64,000 nucleotides of DNA from Changchengzhania lutea (GTDB lineage: Bacteria > Bacteroidota > Bacteroidia > Flavobacteriales > Flavobacteriaceae). The position numbers and the translations under genes are program-made. Location of the stretch: the NCBI RefSeq assembly GCF_006974145.1, contig NZ_CP039456.1:2666499-2730498 (forward strand), read 5' to 3'. The notes under the pieces were generated by a model. The model did no database searches. It saw only the letters and a program-made list of their open reading frames with translations, and was not told the DNA's origin. The number at the start of each line of letters is the position of its first letter. Position 1 is the first letter of the stretch. Of this stretch, positions 1 through 9,350 are shown one piece after another.

Positions 1-1671
1 GCTGGTTTAATAACTTATATGAGAACAGATAGTGTCAATTTATCTGATGAGGCCAGAAAAGGTGCAGAGGCAGAAATTAAAGATGCTTTCGGATCGAAAT
101 ATAGTAAACCAAGAAATTACAAAGGGAAATCTAAAGGCGCACAAGAAGCGCATGAGGCCATCCGTCCTACAAATTTTACGACCCATTCTGTAAATATAGA
201 TCGAGATCAAGCGCGTTTGTATGATTTAATTTGGAAACGGTCGATTGCCTCCCAAATGAGTGAAGCGGAGTTGGAACGTACCAATGTTAAAATTGAGGCG
301 TCAACACATAAGGAAACATTTACTGCCAACGGGGAAGTCATCACTTTTGATGGGTTTTTAAAAGTGTATTTAGAAGGTACGGATGATGAAGATGTTGAGC
401 AAGAAGGGATGTTGCCAGCAATGAGAACTAACGAAGTTCTTCTTAATAATTACATCACCGCGACTGAGCGTTACACGAGACCGCCAGCGCGCTACACGGA
501 AGCATCTCTCGTTAAAAAGTTGGAAGAATTAGGTATTGGACGTCCTTCTACTTACGCGCCAACTATTTCTACTATACAAAATAGAAATTATGTAGAAAAA
601 GGCACTGTTGATGGGGTTGAGCGTGACTATGCACAACTCACTTTGAAAAACGGGAAGGTGAATGATAAAATGTTATCTGAAAAAGTAGGTTCAGATAAGG
701 GAAAATTGGTGCCCACTGATATTGGGATGATTGTTACAGACTTTTTAGTCAATCATTTTGAAACCATTTTAGATTATAATTTTACAGCGAAAGTAGAGGC
801 TGATTTTGATGAGATAGCAGAAGGAAAGGAAGATTGGAGAAAAATGATGAAATCGTTTTATAAAGACTTTCATCCAATCGTTGAAGACGTAAAGGAAAAT
901 GCCGATAGAGAATCTGGAGAGCGCATTTTAGGAAAAGATCCAAAAACGGGAAAACAAGTCAGTGTCCGTTTAGGTAAATTTGGTCCCATGGTGCAAATTG
1001 GTACTGTGGATGATGAGGAAAAACCTCAATTTGCTAGCTTGAGTCCAGATCAGCAATTAAATACCATTACGTACGATGAAGCCATGGATCTGTTTCAACT
1101 TCCGAAAAATTTAGGAACTTTTGAAGATAAAGACGTAGAGGTGAACAATGGTCGTTTTGGACCTTACGTTAAATTTGGCGATGCTTTTGTATCATTACCA
1201 AGAGGCACCGATCCTTTAAGTGTGGAGTTGGACGATGCGATTGTTTTAATTAAAGAGAAACAAAAAGCAGATGCCCCAATATATATGTATCAAGATTTAC
1301 CAGTCCAAAAAGGTAAGGGCCGTTTTGGGCCATTTATTAAATGGAACAATATGTTCATTAACGTGAACAAAAAATATGACTGGGATAACTTATCTGATGA
1401 AGATATTGTTGAATTGATTGAGACCAAGATCCAAAAGGAAATAGACAAGGTGATCCATAACTGGGAAAATGAAGGTATTCGGGTTGAAAAAGCCCGTTGG
1501 GGCAGACATAATGTGCTTAAAGGAAAGATAAAAGTAGAATTGCCCAAAACAGTTGATGTTTCCGATATGACTTTAGAAGAGGCCAAAGCTTTAATTGAAG
1601 CTAAAGCACCAAAGAAAAAAGCCGCCAAGAAAAAGGTTACCAAAAAGAAAGCGACCACAAAAAAGAAGTAA
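1..1671 (+). CDS. topA: DNA topoisomerase I, 3' part (5' end outside window)
   Basis: Type IA topoisomerase that relaxes negatively supercoiled DNA. The reading frame is open to base 1, so the start lies upstream; the first ATG at 19 is internal. The first residues read AGLITYMRTDS, the family's active-site segment, which puts the catalytic tyrosine codon at 16-18. The gate domain (RPSTYAPT near residue 185) follows. The C-terminal part carries three GRFGP/GKFGP repeats of the Toprim C-terminal repeat type (near residues 315, 380 and 435), and the protein ends in a lysine-rich tail (KKKAAKKKVTKKK), probably a nonspecific DNA contact. The N-terminal TOPRIM domain is missing from this window only because of its edge. 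It lies upstream of the ureohydrolase-like gene and gldK on the same strand. Confidence 0.95.
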   Translation, partial: AGLITYMRTDSVNLSDEARKGAEAEIKDAFGSKYSKPRNYKGKSKGAQEAHEAIRPTNFTTHSVNIDRDQARLYDLIWKRSIASQMSEAELERTNVKIEASTHKETFTANGEVITFDGFLKVYLEGTDDEDVEQEGMLPAMRTNEVLLNNYITATERYTRPPARYTEASLVKKLEELGIGRPSTYAPTISTIQNRNYVEKGTVDGVERDYAQLTLKNGKVNDKMLSEKVGSDKGKLVPTDIGMIVTDFLVNHFETILDYNFTAKVEADFDEIAEGKEDWRKMMKSFYKDFHPIVEDVKENADRESGERILGKDPKTGKQVSVRLGKFGPMVQIGTVDDEEKPQFASLSPDQQLNTITYDEAMDLFQLPKNLGTFEDKDVEVNNGRFGPYVKFGDAFVSLPRGTDPLSVELDDAIVLIKEKQKADAPIYMYQDLPVQKGKGRFGPFIKWNNMFINVNKKYDWDNLSDEDIVELIETKIQKEIDKVIHNWENEGIRVEKARWGRHNVLKGKIKVELPKTVDVSDMTLEEAKALIEAKAPKKKAAKKKVTKKKATTKKK

Positions 1672-1839
1672 CCTGAATAACAATAAGTTAACGATTTCGT
1701 GAAATAGAAATAGTCAAATTATTAATATGATTACGATACGTCATAATTTTTATGTTAACCTTATATAAAATTTCATTTATTCTATTGATATTTGCGTAAA
1801 ATATAAAACCAAGAAAATAGAAAAATAAGCATTCCCTCA

Positions 1840-3006
1840 ATGAACTTTAATTTTCTTTCACCAGTTTCAGATTTGATATTGGCTCATAATCAATTACTTC
1901 CATTGCAAGCACTGGGGAGAAAACTCCGCATTCATTCTGCGCAAAACGGAATTCCAGATTTAGATGATGTTCAGGTGGCCATTCTTGGGGTAATAGAAAA
2001 CCGAAATGATGTTAATTATATTGGAGAAAAGTTTCAATTAAATGAGATTAGAAAATCATTTTATAGTCTTTATCCAGGAAGTTGGAATACCACTGTAGCA
2101 GATTTAGGAGATATAAATAGCGGAGAGAGTGTTGAAGATACTTACTTTGCCTTAAAAACAACCATCTCAATTTTATTAAAAAAGCATATCATTCCTGTAA
2201 TTTTGGGTGGCAGTCAAGATTTAACCTATGCCAATTATAGAGCGTATGACGATGTTATCCCCATGGTTAATATTGTGAATGTGGATTGCAAGTTCGATTT
2301 AGGAGATTCCGCCAAGCCTATAAAGAACAATAGTTTCGTAGGGAAAATCATTTTAGACCAACCTTATAACCTATTCAACTATGCCACTATAGGGTATCAA
2401 ACGTATTTTAATTCGCAGGAAGAAATCGATTTAATGGACAGTTTGTATTTTGAATCCTATAGACTTGGTCAAGTATCCAAAGACATTACTATTGTTGAGC
2501 CCGTAATTAGGGATGCCAATCTTGTGAGTATTGATTTAAGTGCTGTAAGAAGTTCAGAATTAAGTTTAAATCAGAAATATTCACCTAATGGCTTAAATGG
2601 AAAAGAAATTTGTGCCGTTTCACGCTATGCAGGTATAAGTAACAAGGTGACCTCTTTTGGAATATATGAATATAAGCCTTCAAAAGATGATGAAATTACA
2701 TCGATGTTAGTATCGCAAATGCTGTGGTATTTTATAGAAGGTGTTAATTATAGGGTGCAGGATGATGATTTTAGCGATGACAGATACTATCAAAAATTCA
2801 TCACTTTGGTTGATTCTCAAGAATTAATCTTTTATAAAAGTAATAAAACGGGACGATGGTGGATTGAAATCCCTTTTTTAAAAGAAGTCAATAATAAATT
2901 GAAGAGACATACGTTATTACCTTGCATGCATCAAGATTATCTGGATGCTTGTAATAATAAGCTGCCAGAGCGCTGGTATAAAGCGTTTCAAAAGAATAGC
3001 ATATAG
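1840..3006 (+). CDS. Ureohydrolase (arginase/formimidoylglutamase) fold protein with degenerate metal site
   Basis: 388-residue protein of the arginase/agmatinase/formiminoglutamase superfamily, recognised from the motif order GGS-x-D (residues 123-127), V-D-x-x-x-D (148-153) and S-I-D-L-S (230-234). The binuclear manganese ligands are not all kept: the GGxH histidine is Gln126, the DxHxD histidine is Lys151, and the second aspartate of the SxDxD motif is Ser234. I infer it may no longer hydrolyse guanidino substrates and could have a structural or regulatory role. It sits between topA and gldK on the same strand with a 157-bp gap to gldK that contains its own probable promoter, so strict co-transcription is uncertain. 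ATG start chosen at 1840. Automated pipelines would probably call it formimidoylglutamase. Confidence 0.75.
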   Translation: MNFNFLSPVSDLILAHNQLLPLQALGRKLRIHSAQNGIPDLDDVQVAILGVIENRNDVNYIGEKFQLNEIRKSFYSLYPGSWNTTVADLGDINSGESVEDTYFALKTTISILLKKHIIPVILGGSQDLTYANYRAYDDVIPMVNIVNVDCKFDLGDSAKPIKNNSFVGKIILDQPYNLFNYATIGYQTYFNSQEEIDLMDSLYFESYRLGQVSKDITIVEPVIRDANLVSIDLSAVRSSELSLNQKYSPNGLNGKEICAVSRYAGISNKVTSFGIYEYKPSKDDEITSMLVSQMLWYFIEGVNYRVQDDDFSDDRYYQKFITLVDSQELIFYKSNKTGRWWIEIPFLKEVNNKLKRHTLLPCMHQDYLDACNNKLPERWYKAFQKNSI

Positions 3007-3027
3007 TAGTAATAAACGGACAAATAT

Positions 3028-3068
3028 GTGAATTTCATCGATGAAATGTGAATTTTTCACGATGAAAT
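3028..3068 (+). repeat. Imperfect tandem repeat with 16-bp palindrome upstream of gldK
   Basis: Two copies of a roughly 20-bp unit (3028-3047 and 3048-3068), each beginning GTGAATTT and ending CGATGAAAT. The first copy contains the perfect palindrome ATTTCATCGATGAAAT (3032-3047). It lies just upstream of the probable gldK promoter, so an operator role is possible but unproven. Confidence 0.5.
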
Positions 3069-3089
3069 GTAGATTTTTTGTTCAAATAG

Positions 3090-3120
3090 TTGTTTTTTTA
3101 AAAATATATAAATATGTTTA
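3090..3120 (+). promoter_or_regulatory. Probable promoter of the gldKLMN operon
   Basis: TTG at 3090-3092, a 20-bp spacer, then TATGTTTA at 3113-3120, one mismatch from the Bacteroidota -7 consensus TAnnTTTG. It ends 43 bp before the gldK start. Assignment is by pattern only. Confidence 0.35.
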
Positions 3121-3163
3121 CGCTCTCGAAATTGAAGCTTAAATAATTAACCTCGAGTTTTCT

Positions 3164-4531
3164 ATGGATATGAAGAAGTTTATATTATTAACCGCAGTAG
3201 TAGCATTACTGGCAAGTTGTAGCTCAAGTGATAAGGGCGAGCTAGTAGGTGTTAAAGGAAAAAAATGGCATCCAGAAAAGCCATATGGTATGGAACTTAT
3301 ACCAGGAGGGGCTTTTATAATGGGAAAAGCCGATGACGATTTAGCAGGCATCCATGATGCTCCTGCAAAAACGGTGACCGTGAGAGCGTTCTATATGGAT
3401 GCGACCGAAATTACCAATAGTGAGTATCGTCAATTTATAAATTGGGTAAGAGATTCCATAGTACGAACTAAACTTGCTATACTAGCAGATGAAGTTGGTA
3501 AAATACCTGAAGATGGTGGTATTGGTGAATTCGCATTTAAGGATGCCGATACAGCTAATATGAGTGTTTACGAAAAATACATGTTCGAAAACTATACGGG
3601 ATTAGGTCCAACAGGATATGAAGGCAGAAAATTAAATAAGGATATTGATTTAATTTTTGATATTAATGATTACCCAGATGAATGGTATACCGAGGTTATG
3701 GATACCATGTATTTACCTTTAGAAGAGTCATATAATGGTCAACGCACTTGGGATGTTAAAAAATTCCAATTTCAGTATACCTATATGGACATTCAAAAAG
3801 CTGCTAAAAACAGAGATTTACAACGAAAGGATGTAATTATAAAAGAGCAGGTAGAAATCTATCCAGATACAACTGCTTGGATCAGGGATTTTGCGTATTC
3901 TTATAATGAGCCTATGCACAATGATTATTTTTGGCATGATGCGTATGGAGACTATCCAGTAGTAGGTGTTACTTGGAAGCAAGCTAAAGCATTCTGCCAA
4001 TGGAGAACGCTATATAAAAATTCACATCAAAAGTCTAGAGGTGCTCAAATGGTAAATTCATTTAGATTACCATCTGAAGCAGAATGGGAGTATGCAGCTC
4101 GTGGAGGTTTGCAAGCCGCAACCTATCCATGGGGTGGTCCTTACACTAAAAGTGATAGAGGCTGTTTTATGGCAAACTTTAAACCTGTAAGAGGGGATTA
4201 TGCAGCAGATCAAGCATTATATACCGTTGAAGCAAAATCGTATGAGCCTAATGATTATAATCTTTATAATATGGCTGGTAATGTTTCAGAATGGGTAAAT
4301 GCATCGTACGACCCATCGTCTTACGAATATATTTCAACTGTAAATCCAAGTGTAAATGACAACAATAACCAACGTAAAGTAGTTAGAGGTGGTTCTTGGA
4401 AAGATGTGGCTTATTATTTACAAGTAAGTTCAAGAGATTATGAGTATGCTGATTCAGCAAGAAGTTATATAGGATTCAGAACAGTGCAAGATTACATGGG
4501 GACACAAGGTACTAACGGCGCTGGAAATTAA
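3164..4531 (+). CDS. gldK: Type IX secretion/gliding lipoprotein GldK (PorK)
   Basis: Outer-membrane lipoprotein that forms the periplasmic ring of the type IX secretion system with GldN. A signal peptide ending in LLASC marks a lipobox, with lipidation at the cysteine near residue 19. The rest is a formylglycine-generating-enzyme (FGE/SUMF1-like) fold: GGAFIMG near residue 48, FYMDATEITNSEYRQF, RLPSEAEWEYAARGG near residue 308, NVSEWV and VVRGGSWKD. 455 residues is usual for the family. The start could be 3164 or the second ATG at 3170 (MKKFIL); both leave the signal peptide intact. It is the first gene of the block gldK-gldL-gldM-gldN, which has short gaps (85, 46 and 42 bp). Identification rests on sequence pattern and the conserved gene order. 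Confidence 0.95.
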   Translation: MDMKKFILLTAVVALLASCSSSDKGELVGVKGKKWHPEKPYGMELIPGGAFIMGKADDDLAGIHDAPAKTVTVRAFYMDATEITNSEYRQFINWVRDSIVRTKLAILADEVGKIPEDGGIGEFAFKDADTANMSVYEKYMFENYTGLGPTGYEGRKLNKDIDLIFDINDYPDEWYTEVMDTMYLPLEESYNGQRTWDVKKFQFQYTYMDIQKAAKNRDLQRKDVIIKEQVEIYPDTTAWIRDFAYSYNEPMHNDYFWHDAYGDYPVVGVTWKQAKAFCQWRTLYKNSHQKSRGAQMVNSFRLPSEAEWEYAARGGLQAATYPWGGPYTKSDRGCFMANFKPVRGDYAADQALYTVEAKSYEPNDYNLYNMAGNVSEWVNASYDPSSYEYISTVNPSVNDNNNQRKVVRGGSWKDVAYYLQVSSRDYEYADSARSYIGFRTVQDYMGTQGTNGAGN

Positions 4532-4616
4532 ATAGAACAAATCAAATCGAAATTAAAATTAACACTATTAATTAACCTACTTAAGTATTCGTACTTAACA
4601 TTAAAAATCGAAAATT

Positions 4617-5252
4617 ATGGCAAAGTCAAAAGCGAGTAAAAAGTTTATGAATATGGCTTACGGATTAGGAGCATCCATTGTAATTATTGGCGCACTATTC
4701 AAAATTATTCACTTTGAAATTGGACCTTTAACAGGTAACGTGATGTTAACTATTGGTCTTGTAACCGAAGCAATTATTTTTGCATTATCTGCATTCGAGC
4801 CCGTTGATGACGAGTTGGATTGGGCATTAGTTTATCCAGAATTAGCTGATGGAGCATCTGGTAAAAAAGAAAAAGAGAATCCTCAAGGCATATTATCTAA
4901 GAAGTTAGACGAAATGTTAAAAGACGCTAAAATTGATGGCGAACTAATGGCAAGTTTAGGCGATAGTATCAAAAACTTTGAAGGTGCCGCAAAAAATATG
5001 TCTTCTACAGTAGATTCAATTGAAGCTACTAAGAAGTACGGTGAAGAATTATCATTGGCCGCAGCACAAATGGAATCATTGAACAGCTTGTATAAAGTAC
5101 AATTAGAAAGTGTAAACAAACAAGCCACCATTAATGAGGAATCTATTGAAAACGCAGCTAAATTAAAAGAGCAAATGCAATCTTTAGCATCTAATTTATC
5201 ATCATTAAATGGTGTGTATGGCGGTATGCTTTCTGCAATGAACAAAAACTAA
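4617..5252 (+). CDS. gldL: Type IX secretion/gliding motor protein GldL (PorL)
   Basis: Inner-membrane stator of the proton-driven GldLM motor that powers type IX secretion and gliding. 211 residues with two N-terminal transmembrane helices (about residues 13-31 and 39-59) and a cytoplasmic tail predicted to be helical and coiled-coil (residues 85-205). Glu51 sits inside the second helix (LVTEAIIF), the position of the membrane glutamate known in GldL to be needed for proton-coupled rotation. It is followed 46 bp later by its partner gldM. Confidence 0.95.
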   Translation: MAKSKASKKFMNMAYGLGASIVIIGALFKIIHFEIGPLTGNVMLTIGLVTEAIIFALSAFEPVDDELDWALVYPELADGASGKKEKENPQGILSKKLDEMLKDAKIDGELMASLGDSIKNFEGAAKNMSSTVDSIEATKKYGEELSLAAAQMESLNSLYKVQLESVNKQATINEESIENAAKLKEQMQSLASNLSSLNGVYGGMLSAMNKN

Positions 5253-5298
5253 TTAGGGGTTAATCCCAATTTAATATTAACTAAAAACCTAATTAGAA

Positions 5299-6855
5299 AT
5301 GGCAGGAGGAAATTTATCACCACGACAGAAAATGATTAACTTGATGTATTTAATATTTATAGCGATGCTAGCTTTAAATATGTCAAAAGAAGTGCTTTCA
5401 GCATTTGGATTAATGAATGAAAAATTAGTTGAATCTAACGAAGCTACTACGTCACGTAATGAAAGTTTTATGGCGGGCCTAGAGCAAAAAGCGGTAGATC
5501 AACCAGAAAAATACGTGCCTTTAAAATCTAAAGCAGATCGGATTGACGAATTGGCTACTGATTTTAACGCCTATTTAGAAGGTTTAAAATCTAAAATGAC
5601 TGCCAAACTTGATGATCCTACGGATTATGAGATTATGGATAAAGGAGATTATTTAGATGAAAATTTCTTTAAAGGCGATAAACTTAAACCAGAAGGTGAG
5701 AGGTTTTTAGCTGAAATGGCAAAGTTTAGAAACGGTGTTTCCGAAATTTTGAAAGGAGAGAAAGGTATGGAAACTGTCATTAAGGATGTTAACGATAAGT
5801 TTGCAACAGAACCTGTAAAGCGAGACGTTGGTACTCAAGATTGGTTAGATTACCATTATAAAGGGTTTCCTTTAGTGGCCTCATTAACTAAAATGACGCA
5901 GCTTCAAGCAGATATCAAAACGACAGAATCTGAAGTATTGTCAAATATGTTACAAGGGACACTCTCAAGTGAGGTTTCTATGACGAATTATACAACAATT
6001 CTTAAAACTTCAAAATCGGCTTATTTTAATAGTGAGCAATTTGATGGAGAAATTGTTTTAGGAAGAACAGATGAAAGTACAAAACCAAGTAGAGTTGAAT
6101 TGACTCTTGATGGTAGAAAACTTACCGAAAACCAATATACTATCGAAGGCGGTAGAGTAAAATTAAAAGTTGGTACTGGTGGAGTAGGCGAACACAAAAT
6201 TGAAGGGAAATTAATCTTTGCTCAAGATGGAGAAGAGATTGAAGTACCAGTTGTACAATCATTTGCTACCGTGGCAAAACCCAATTCAGCAACCATCTCT
6301 GCCGATAAAATGAATGTGGTATATAGAGGTGTGAAAAACCCTATGACTATTTCATTTGCAGGTATTCCAGACAATAAAGTGAACGCAAGTGCACAAGGTT
6401 TATCAAGAGCTGGAGGAAGCAAGTATGTCATGGATGCAACAACTATTAAAGGTAGGGAAGTAACCATTAATGTTACAGGTAAAATTGACGGACAAACCGT
6501 TAGTGATAGAGCAACTTTTAGAATTAAAGATTTACCAAAACCAACAGGAACTGTAAGAGGTGAAGACGGTGCTATTAAAATGCAACGTAACAGTTTAGAA
6601 ATCTCTACAGTTGGTGCGAAATTTGATGATTTTGATTTTGAATTACCTTTACGTGTAACAGGATTTAAATTTAAAGTTCCCGGACAACCAACAATTAATG
6701 TTAATGGTAGTAAGTTAGACAGTAGAGCTAAAGCGGCATTGCGTAAAGCAAAACGTGGTTCAGATGTCACTATATTCGATATTGAAGCAAAAGCTAGTGG
6801 TGTAAGTGTTATACTTAAAAAAGTATCTCCAATTATCATAGAGCTTACAAACTAA
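5299..6855 (+). CDS. gldM: Type IX secretion/gliding motor protein GldM (PorM)
   Basis: Rotor of the GldLM motor: one N-terminal transmembrane helix (about residues 12-30, MINLMYLIFIAMLALNM) and a long periplasmic part that spans to the GldK/GldN ring. 518 residues is the normal length. The periplasmic segment begins with a helical region (about 35-220), followed by beta-rich domains to the C-terminus, in keeping with the known four-domain architecture. ATG at 5299 is preceded by the A-rich stretch usual in this phylum rather than a strong Shine-Dalgarno. A long antisense open frame inside it (6222-6839) is a shadow. Confidence 0.95.
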   Translation: MAGGNLSPRQKMINLMYLIFIAMLALNMSKEVLSAFGLMNEKLVESNEATTSRNESFMAGLEQKAVDQPEKYVPLKSKADRIDELATDFNAYLEGLKSKMTAKLDDPTDYEIMDKGDYLDENFFKGDKLKPEGERFLAEMAKFRNGVSEILKGEKGMETVIKDVNDKFATEPVKRDVGTQDWLDYHYKGFPLVASLTKMTQLQADIKTTESEVLSNMLQGTLSSEVSMTNYTTILKTSKSAYFNSEQFDGEIVLGRTDESTKPSRVELTLDGRKLTENQYTIEGGRVKLKVGTGGVGEHKIEGKLIFAQDGEEIEVPVVQSFATVAKPNSATISADKMNVVYRGVKNPMTISFAGIPDNKVNASAQGLSRAGGSKYVMDATTIKGREVTINVTGKIDGQTVSDRATFRIKDLPKPTGTVRGEDGAIKMQRNSLEISTVGAKFDDFDFELPLRVTGFKFKVPGQPTINVNGSKLDSRAKAALRKAKRGSDVTIFDIEAKASGVSVILKKVSPIIIELTN

Positions 6856-6897
6856 AATATTAGGATTAGCGTTATCATAGAGTACCTAGTAATTAAA

Positions 6898-7800
6898 ATG
6901 TATAAGAAGATGAATTTTAAAAGTGTTTTATTAACCGTTACAACCGTTTTTACTGTAGCAAGTGTATCTGCTCAAGCAAATATTCTTAATGCTAAAAGCC
7001 CTGAGGAAATTGGGGTGAGAACAGAAGCGCAGATTGCAGTAGATAACGATCAGCCATTAGAATATGGTTACGTTGACGATAGAGATATTCTATTTTCTAA
7101 AACGGTTTGGGAAAAAGTAGTGCTTGATGAGCGTGCAAATTTCCCATTATATTACCCTATTGATACCAATAATATTGGTAGCGACAGACGGTCATTATAT
7201 GACGTACTTATGTTGAATATCAAAAATGGTAATATAGATAACATTTATGATGATTCGTATTTTACAACAAAACGTACTTTAAGGGATATTGAAGCTGCAT
7301 TAGTAAAAGTTGATACTACCGAACTAGGGATAGAGCAATTAAATGCAGGTGAAGAATTATCGGCGGAATATATTGATAGAAGAGATATTACCGCTGCAGA
7401 TATTAGAGAATATCACATTAGAGGCCTTTGGTACTTTGATAAACGTCAAGCCGAAATGAAATACCGTTTGCTGGGGATTGCTCCAGTAGCGCCAGATGTT
7501 AATTTTATTGATGAAGAAGAGCCGGATTTAGTACCACTTTTTTGGGTGTTTTTCCCAGATGCCAGAGCCGTATTACACGAGGCAAAAGCCTTCAATAATG
7601 AAAATAGTTCCATGCCATATTCTTTCGATCATATCTTAAATGCTAGACGCTTTCACGGATATATTTATAAAGAAGAAAACGTGCAAGGTGATAGAAAAAT
7701 TACCGAATACGTTGCAGATAATGCATTGATGCAATTATTGGAATCTGAACGTATTAAAGATAAAATCAGAGATTTTGAATTAGATATGTGGACGTATTAA
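6898..7800 (+). CDS. gldN: Type IX secretion/gliding protein GldN (PorN)
   Basis: Periplasmic ring partner of GldK in type IX secretion. 300 residues with a Sec signal peptide ending near residue 25 (VASVSAQA). The body contains the family's signature run around REYHIRGLWYFDKRQAEMKYR (in two parts, near residues 170-190) and FWVFFPDARAVLHEAKAFN near residue 220. The second ATG at 6910 is an alternative start that would give a tighter signal peptide. It is the last gene of the gldKLMN block, and a strong terminator follows at 7829-7858. Confidence 0.95.
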   Translation: MYKKMNFKSVLLTVTTVFTVASVSAQANILNAKSPEEIGVRTEAQIAVDNDQPLEYGYVDDRDILFSKTVWEKVVLDERANFPLYYPIDTNNIGSDRRSLYDVLMLNIKNGNIDNIYDDSYFTTKRTLRDIEAALVKVDTTELGIEQLNAGEELSAEYIDRRDITAADIREYHIRGLWYFDKRQAEMKYRLLGIAPVAPDVNFIDEEEPDLVPLFWVFFPDARAVLHEAKAFNNENSSMPYSFDHILNARRFHGYIYKEENVQGDRKITEYVADNALMQLLESERIKDKIRDFELDMWTY

Positions 7801-7828
7801 GTTCTTCTCCTTCTCGTCATAATTATTA

Positions 7829-7858
7829 AAAAACGCCCACCACATGTGGGTGTTTTTT
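7829..7858 (+). terminator. Rho-independent terminator after gldN
   Basis: GC-rich hairpin (AACGCCCAC / GTGGGTGTT, one G-T pair, 5-base loop) followed by six T residues, 29 bp after the gldN stop. It closes the gldKLMN operon. Confidence 0.85.
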
Positions 7859-7879
7859 ATTTCATCATTTCAGAAAATA

Positions 7880-7906
7880 TTGAAATATAATTTCTACGTA
7901 ACTTCG
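7880..7906 (+). promoter_or_regulatory. Possible promoter of the FAD oxidoreductase
   Basis: TTG at 7880-7882, a 16-bp spacer and TAACTTCG at 7899-7906, one mismatch from TAnnTTTG. It lies between the gldN terminator and the ATG at 7914, leaving almost no leader. Confidence 0.3.
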
Positions 7907-7913
7907 CAAAATT

Positions 7914-8954
7914 ATGACTGTAGATTATATCATTGTAGGCATTGGTTTAGCAGGAATCAGCTTTTGTGAACAATTGAGAAAACACAACAAGACGTTCGTC
8001 GTGTTTGACGATCAGTCTCAGCAATCCTCTGTGGTTGCAGGGGGCTTGTATAATCCCATAGTATTAAAGCGTTTTACAGGCGTTTGGAAAAGTAAAGAAC
8101 AACTGTCAGTAGCTCTAAATATGTATGGACAACTGGAAATTCTATTAGGTGTCAAATTAGATTATAAAATCCCGGTCTATAGAAAATTTGCATCCTTAGA
8201 AGAACAGAATGATTGGTTTATGGCAAGCGACAAACCACAACTTTCAAAATATCTTTCTACAGAATTAGTAAAAAACTCAAAAGCATGCATTAGTGCACCT
8301 TTGGGTTTTGGAGAAGTTTTTAAAACAGGCAGAATAGACACAAATACTCTCATTGATAATTATAAGTTATTTTTGAAGAAAAACAATCTACTCATTGAAT
8401 CTCGTTTTGATTACGATCAAATTAATTTGAATAATAAGGTCGTTCAATATAAAACTACTGAATCGCGGTTTATAGTTTTTGCTGAAGGCTTTGGTGTTAT
8501 AAAAAATCCATACTTCAGCAATTTACCATTAGTGCCTACAAAAGGGGAATTACTCACTATTCACGCGCCACAATTAAAAGTGGATTATGTCTTAAAATCG
8601 AGCGTTTTCATCATTCCGCTAGAAGACGATCTGTATCTTATTGGTGCCACCTATGATTGGAAAGACACCTCTAATAGCATCACAGAAACTGCTAGAGAAA
8701 GCCTTTTAAGTAAATTGAACACCATTATTAGTTGTCCCTATGAAGTGGTAAATCACGTTGCCGGAGTGCGGCCGACGGTTAAGGACAGACGTCCTCTAGT
8801 TGGGCAGCACAAAGCTCATAAAAACATGTATGTTCTTAATGGCTTAGGAACTCGTGGCGTCATGATTGGACCTTACGTGTCCCAAGCACTATACAACTTT
8901 ATTGAAAACGGAGAACCTATGGATAGGGAGATTGATATTAAACGCTTTGAATAA
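7914..8954 (+). CDS. FAD-dependent oxidoreductase (DAO/DadA family)
   Basis: 346-residue flavoprotein of the D-amino-acid oxidase/glycine oxidase superfamily. The N-terminal Rossmann motif is DYIIVGIGLAGISFCEQL (GxGxxG near residues 8-13), with an acidic residue at the end of the second strand (VVFDDQS) to bind the FAD ribose. The C-terminal half contains GVRPTVKDRRPLVGQH and a final NGLGTRGVMIGPY flavin-binding segment, which are family hallmarks. The natural substrate cannot be read from the sequence. It is downstream of the gldN terminator and converges on the DUF983 gene with a 6-bp gap. Confidence 0.85.
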   Translation: MTVDYIIVGIGLAGISFCEQLRKHNKTFVVFDDQSQQSSVVAGGLYNPIVLKRFTGVWKSKEQLSVALNMYGQLEILLGVKLDYKIPVYRKFASLEEQNDWFMASDKPQLSKYLSTELVKNSKACISAPLGFGEVFKTGRIDTNTLIDNYKLFLKKNNLLIESRFDYDQINLNNKVVQYKTTESRFIVFAEGFGVIKNPYFSNLPLVPTKGELLTIHAPQLKVDYVLKSSVFIIPLEDDLYLIGATYDWKDTSNSITETARESLLSKLNTIISCPYEVVNHVAGVRPTVKDRRPLVGQHKAHKNMYVLNGLGTRGVMIGPYVSQALYNFIENGEPMDREIDIKRFE

Positions 8955-8960
8955 GTAATT

Positions 8961-9350
8961 CTAATTATTCTTTTTTGCCAAGGATTTATCGTAATGCATA
9001 AAAAAGTTAATCCAAATATTTCTTGAAAGCCTTAATATAATTGGCATAAAAACGATCAGCGTCGCTATTATTGAAATGAAAATCACATGAATACTCGCTT
9101 TAAATACAAAATACGATATTACAAAAGCTGCTGTTGCAAAAGCAATACCTACAGGGTAACTCACGTACATAGAGCCATAAAAAAAAGAGGGTTCCATTTT
9201 ATATTTGGTTCCGCAATTACTACAAGCTTCGTGCATTTGTAACGCTTCGGAAAGCACGTAGGGATTTTTATTTACAAACATGCTTTCTTCATGGCATTTT
9301 GGGCAAGTACCCGTTAAAATACTATATAATTTTGTTCCTTTATTAAACAT
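8961..9350 (-). CDS. DUF983 membrane protein
   Basis: About 129 residues. It has an N-terminal zinc-ribbon-like pair of CxxC motifs (CPKCHEES near residue 14 and CSNCGTKY near 44), then two hydrophobic helices (about residues 61-85 and 88-110), matching the DUF983 family, whose role is unknown. The start was placed at the ATG at 9350 (MFNKGTKLYS) because residues upstream of it do not look family-like, although the open frame runs to 9377. It is divergent from the ABC-F gene across an 86-bp spacer. Confidence 0.8.
   Translation of the reverse strand: MFNKGTKLYSILTGTCPKCHEESMFVNKNPYVLSEALQMHEACSNCGTKYKMEPSFFYGSMYVSYPVGIAFATAAFVISYFVFKASIHVIFISIIATLIVFMPIILRLSRNIWINFFMHYDKSLAKKNN

Noticed and set aside
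6222-6839. 205-codon open frame antisense to gldM
   Set aside because: Lies wholly inside gldM on the other strand, with no family-like motif; a shadow of a conserved gene.
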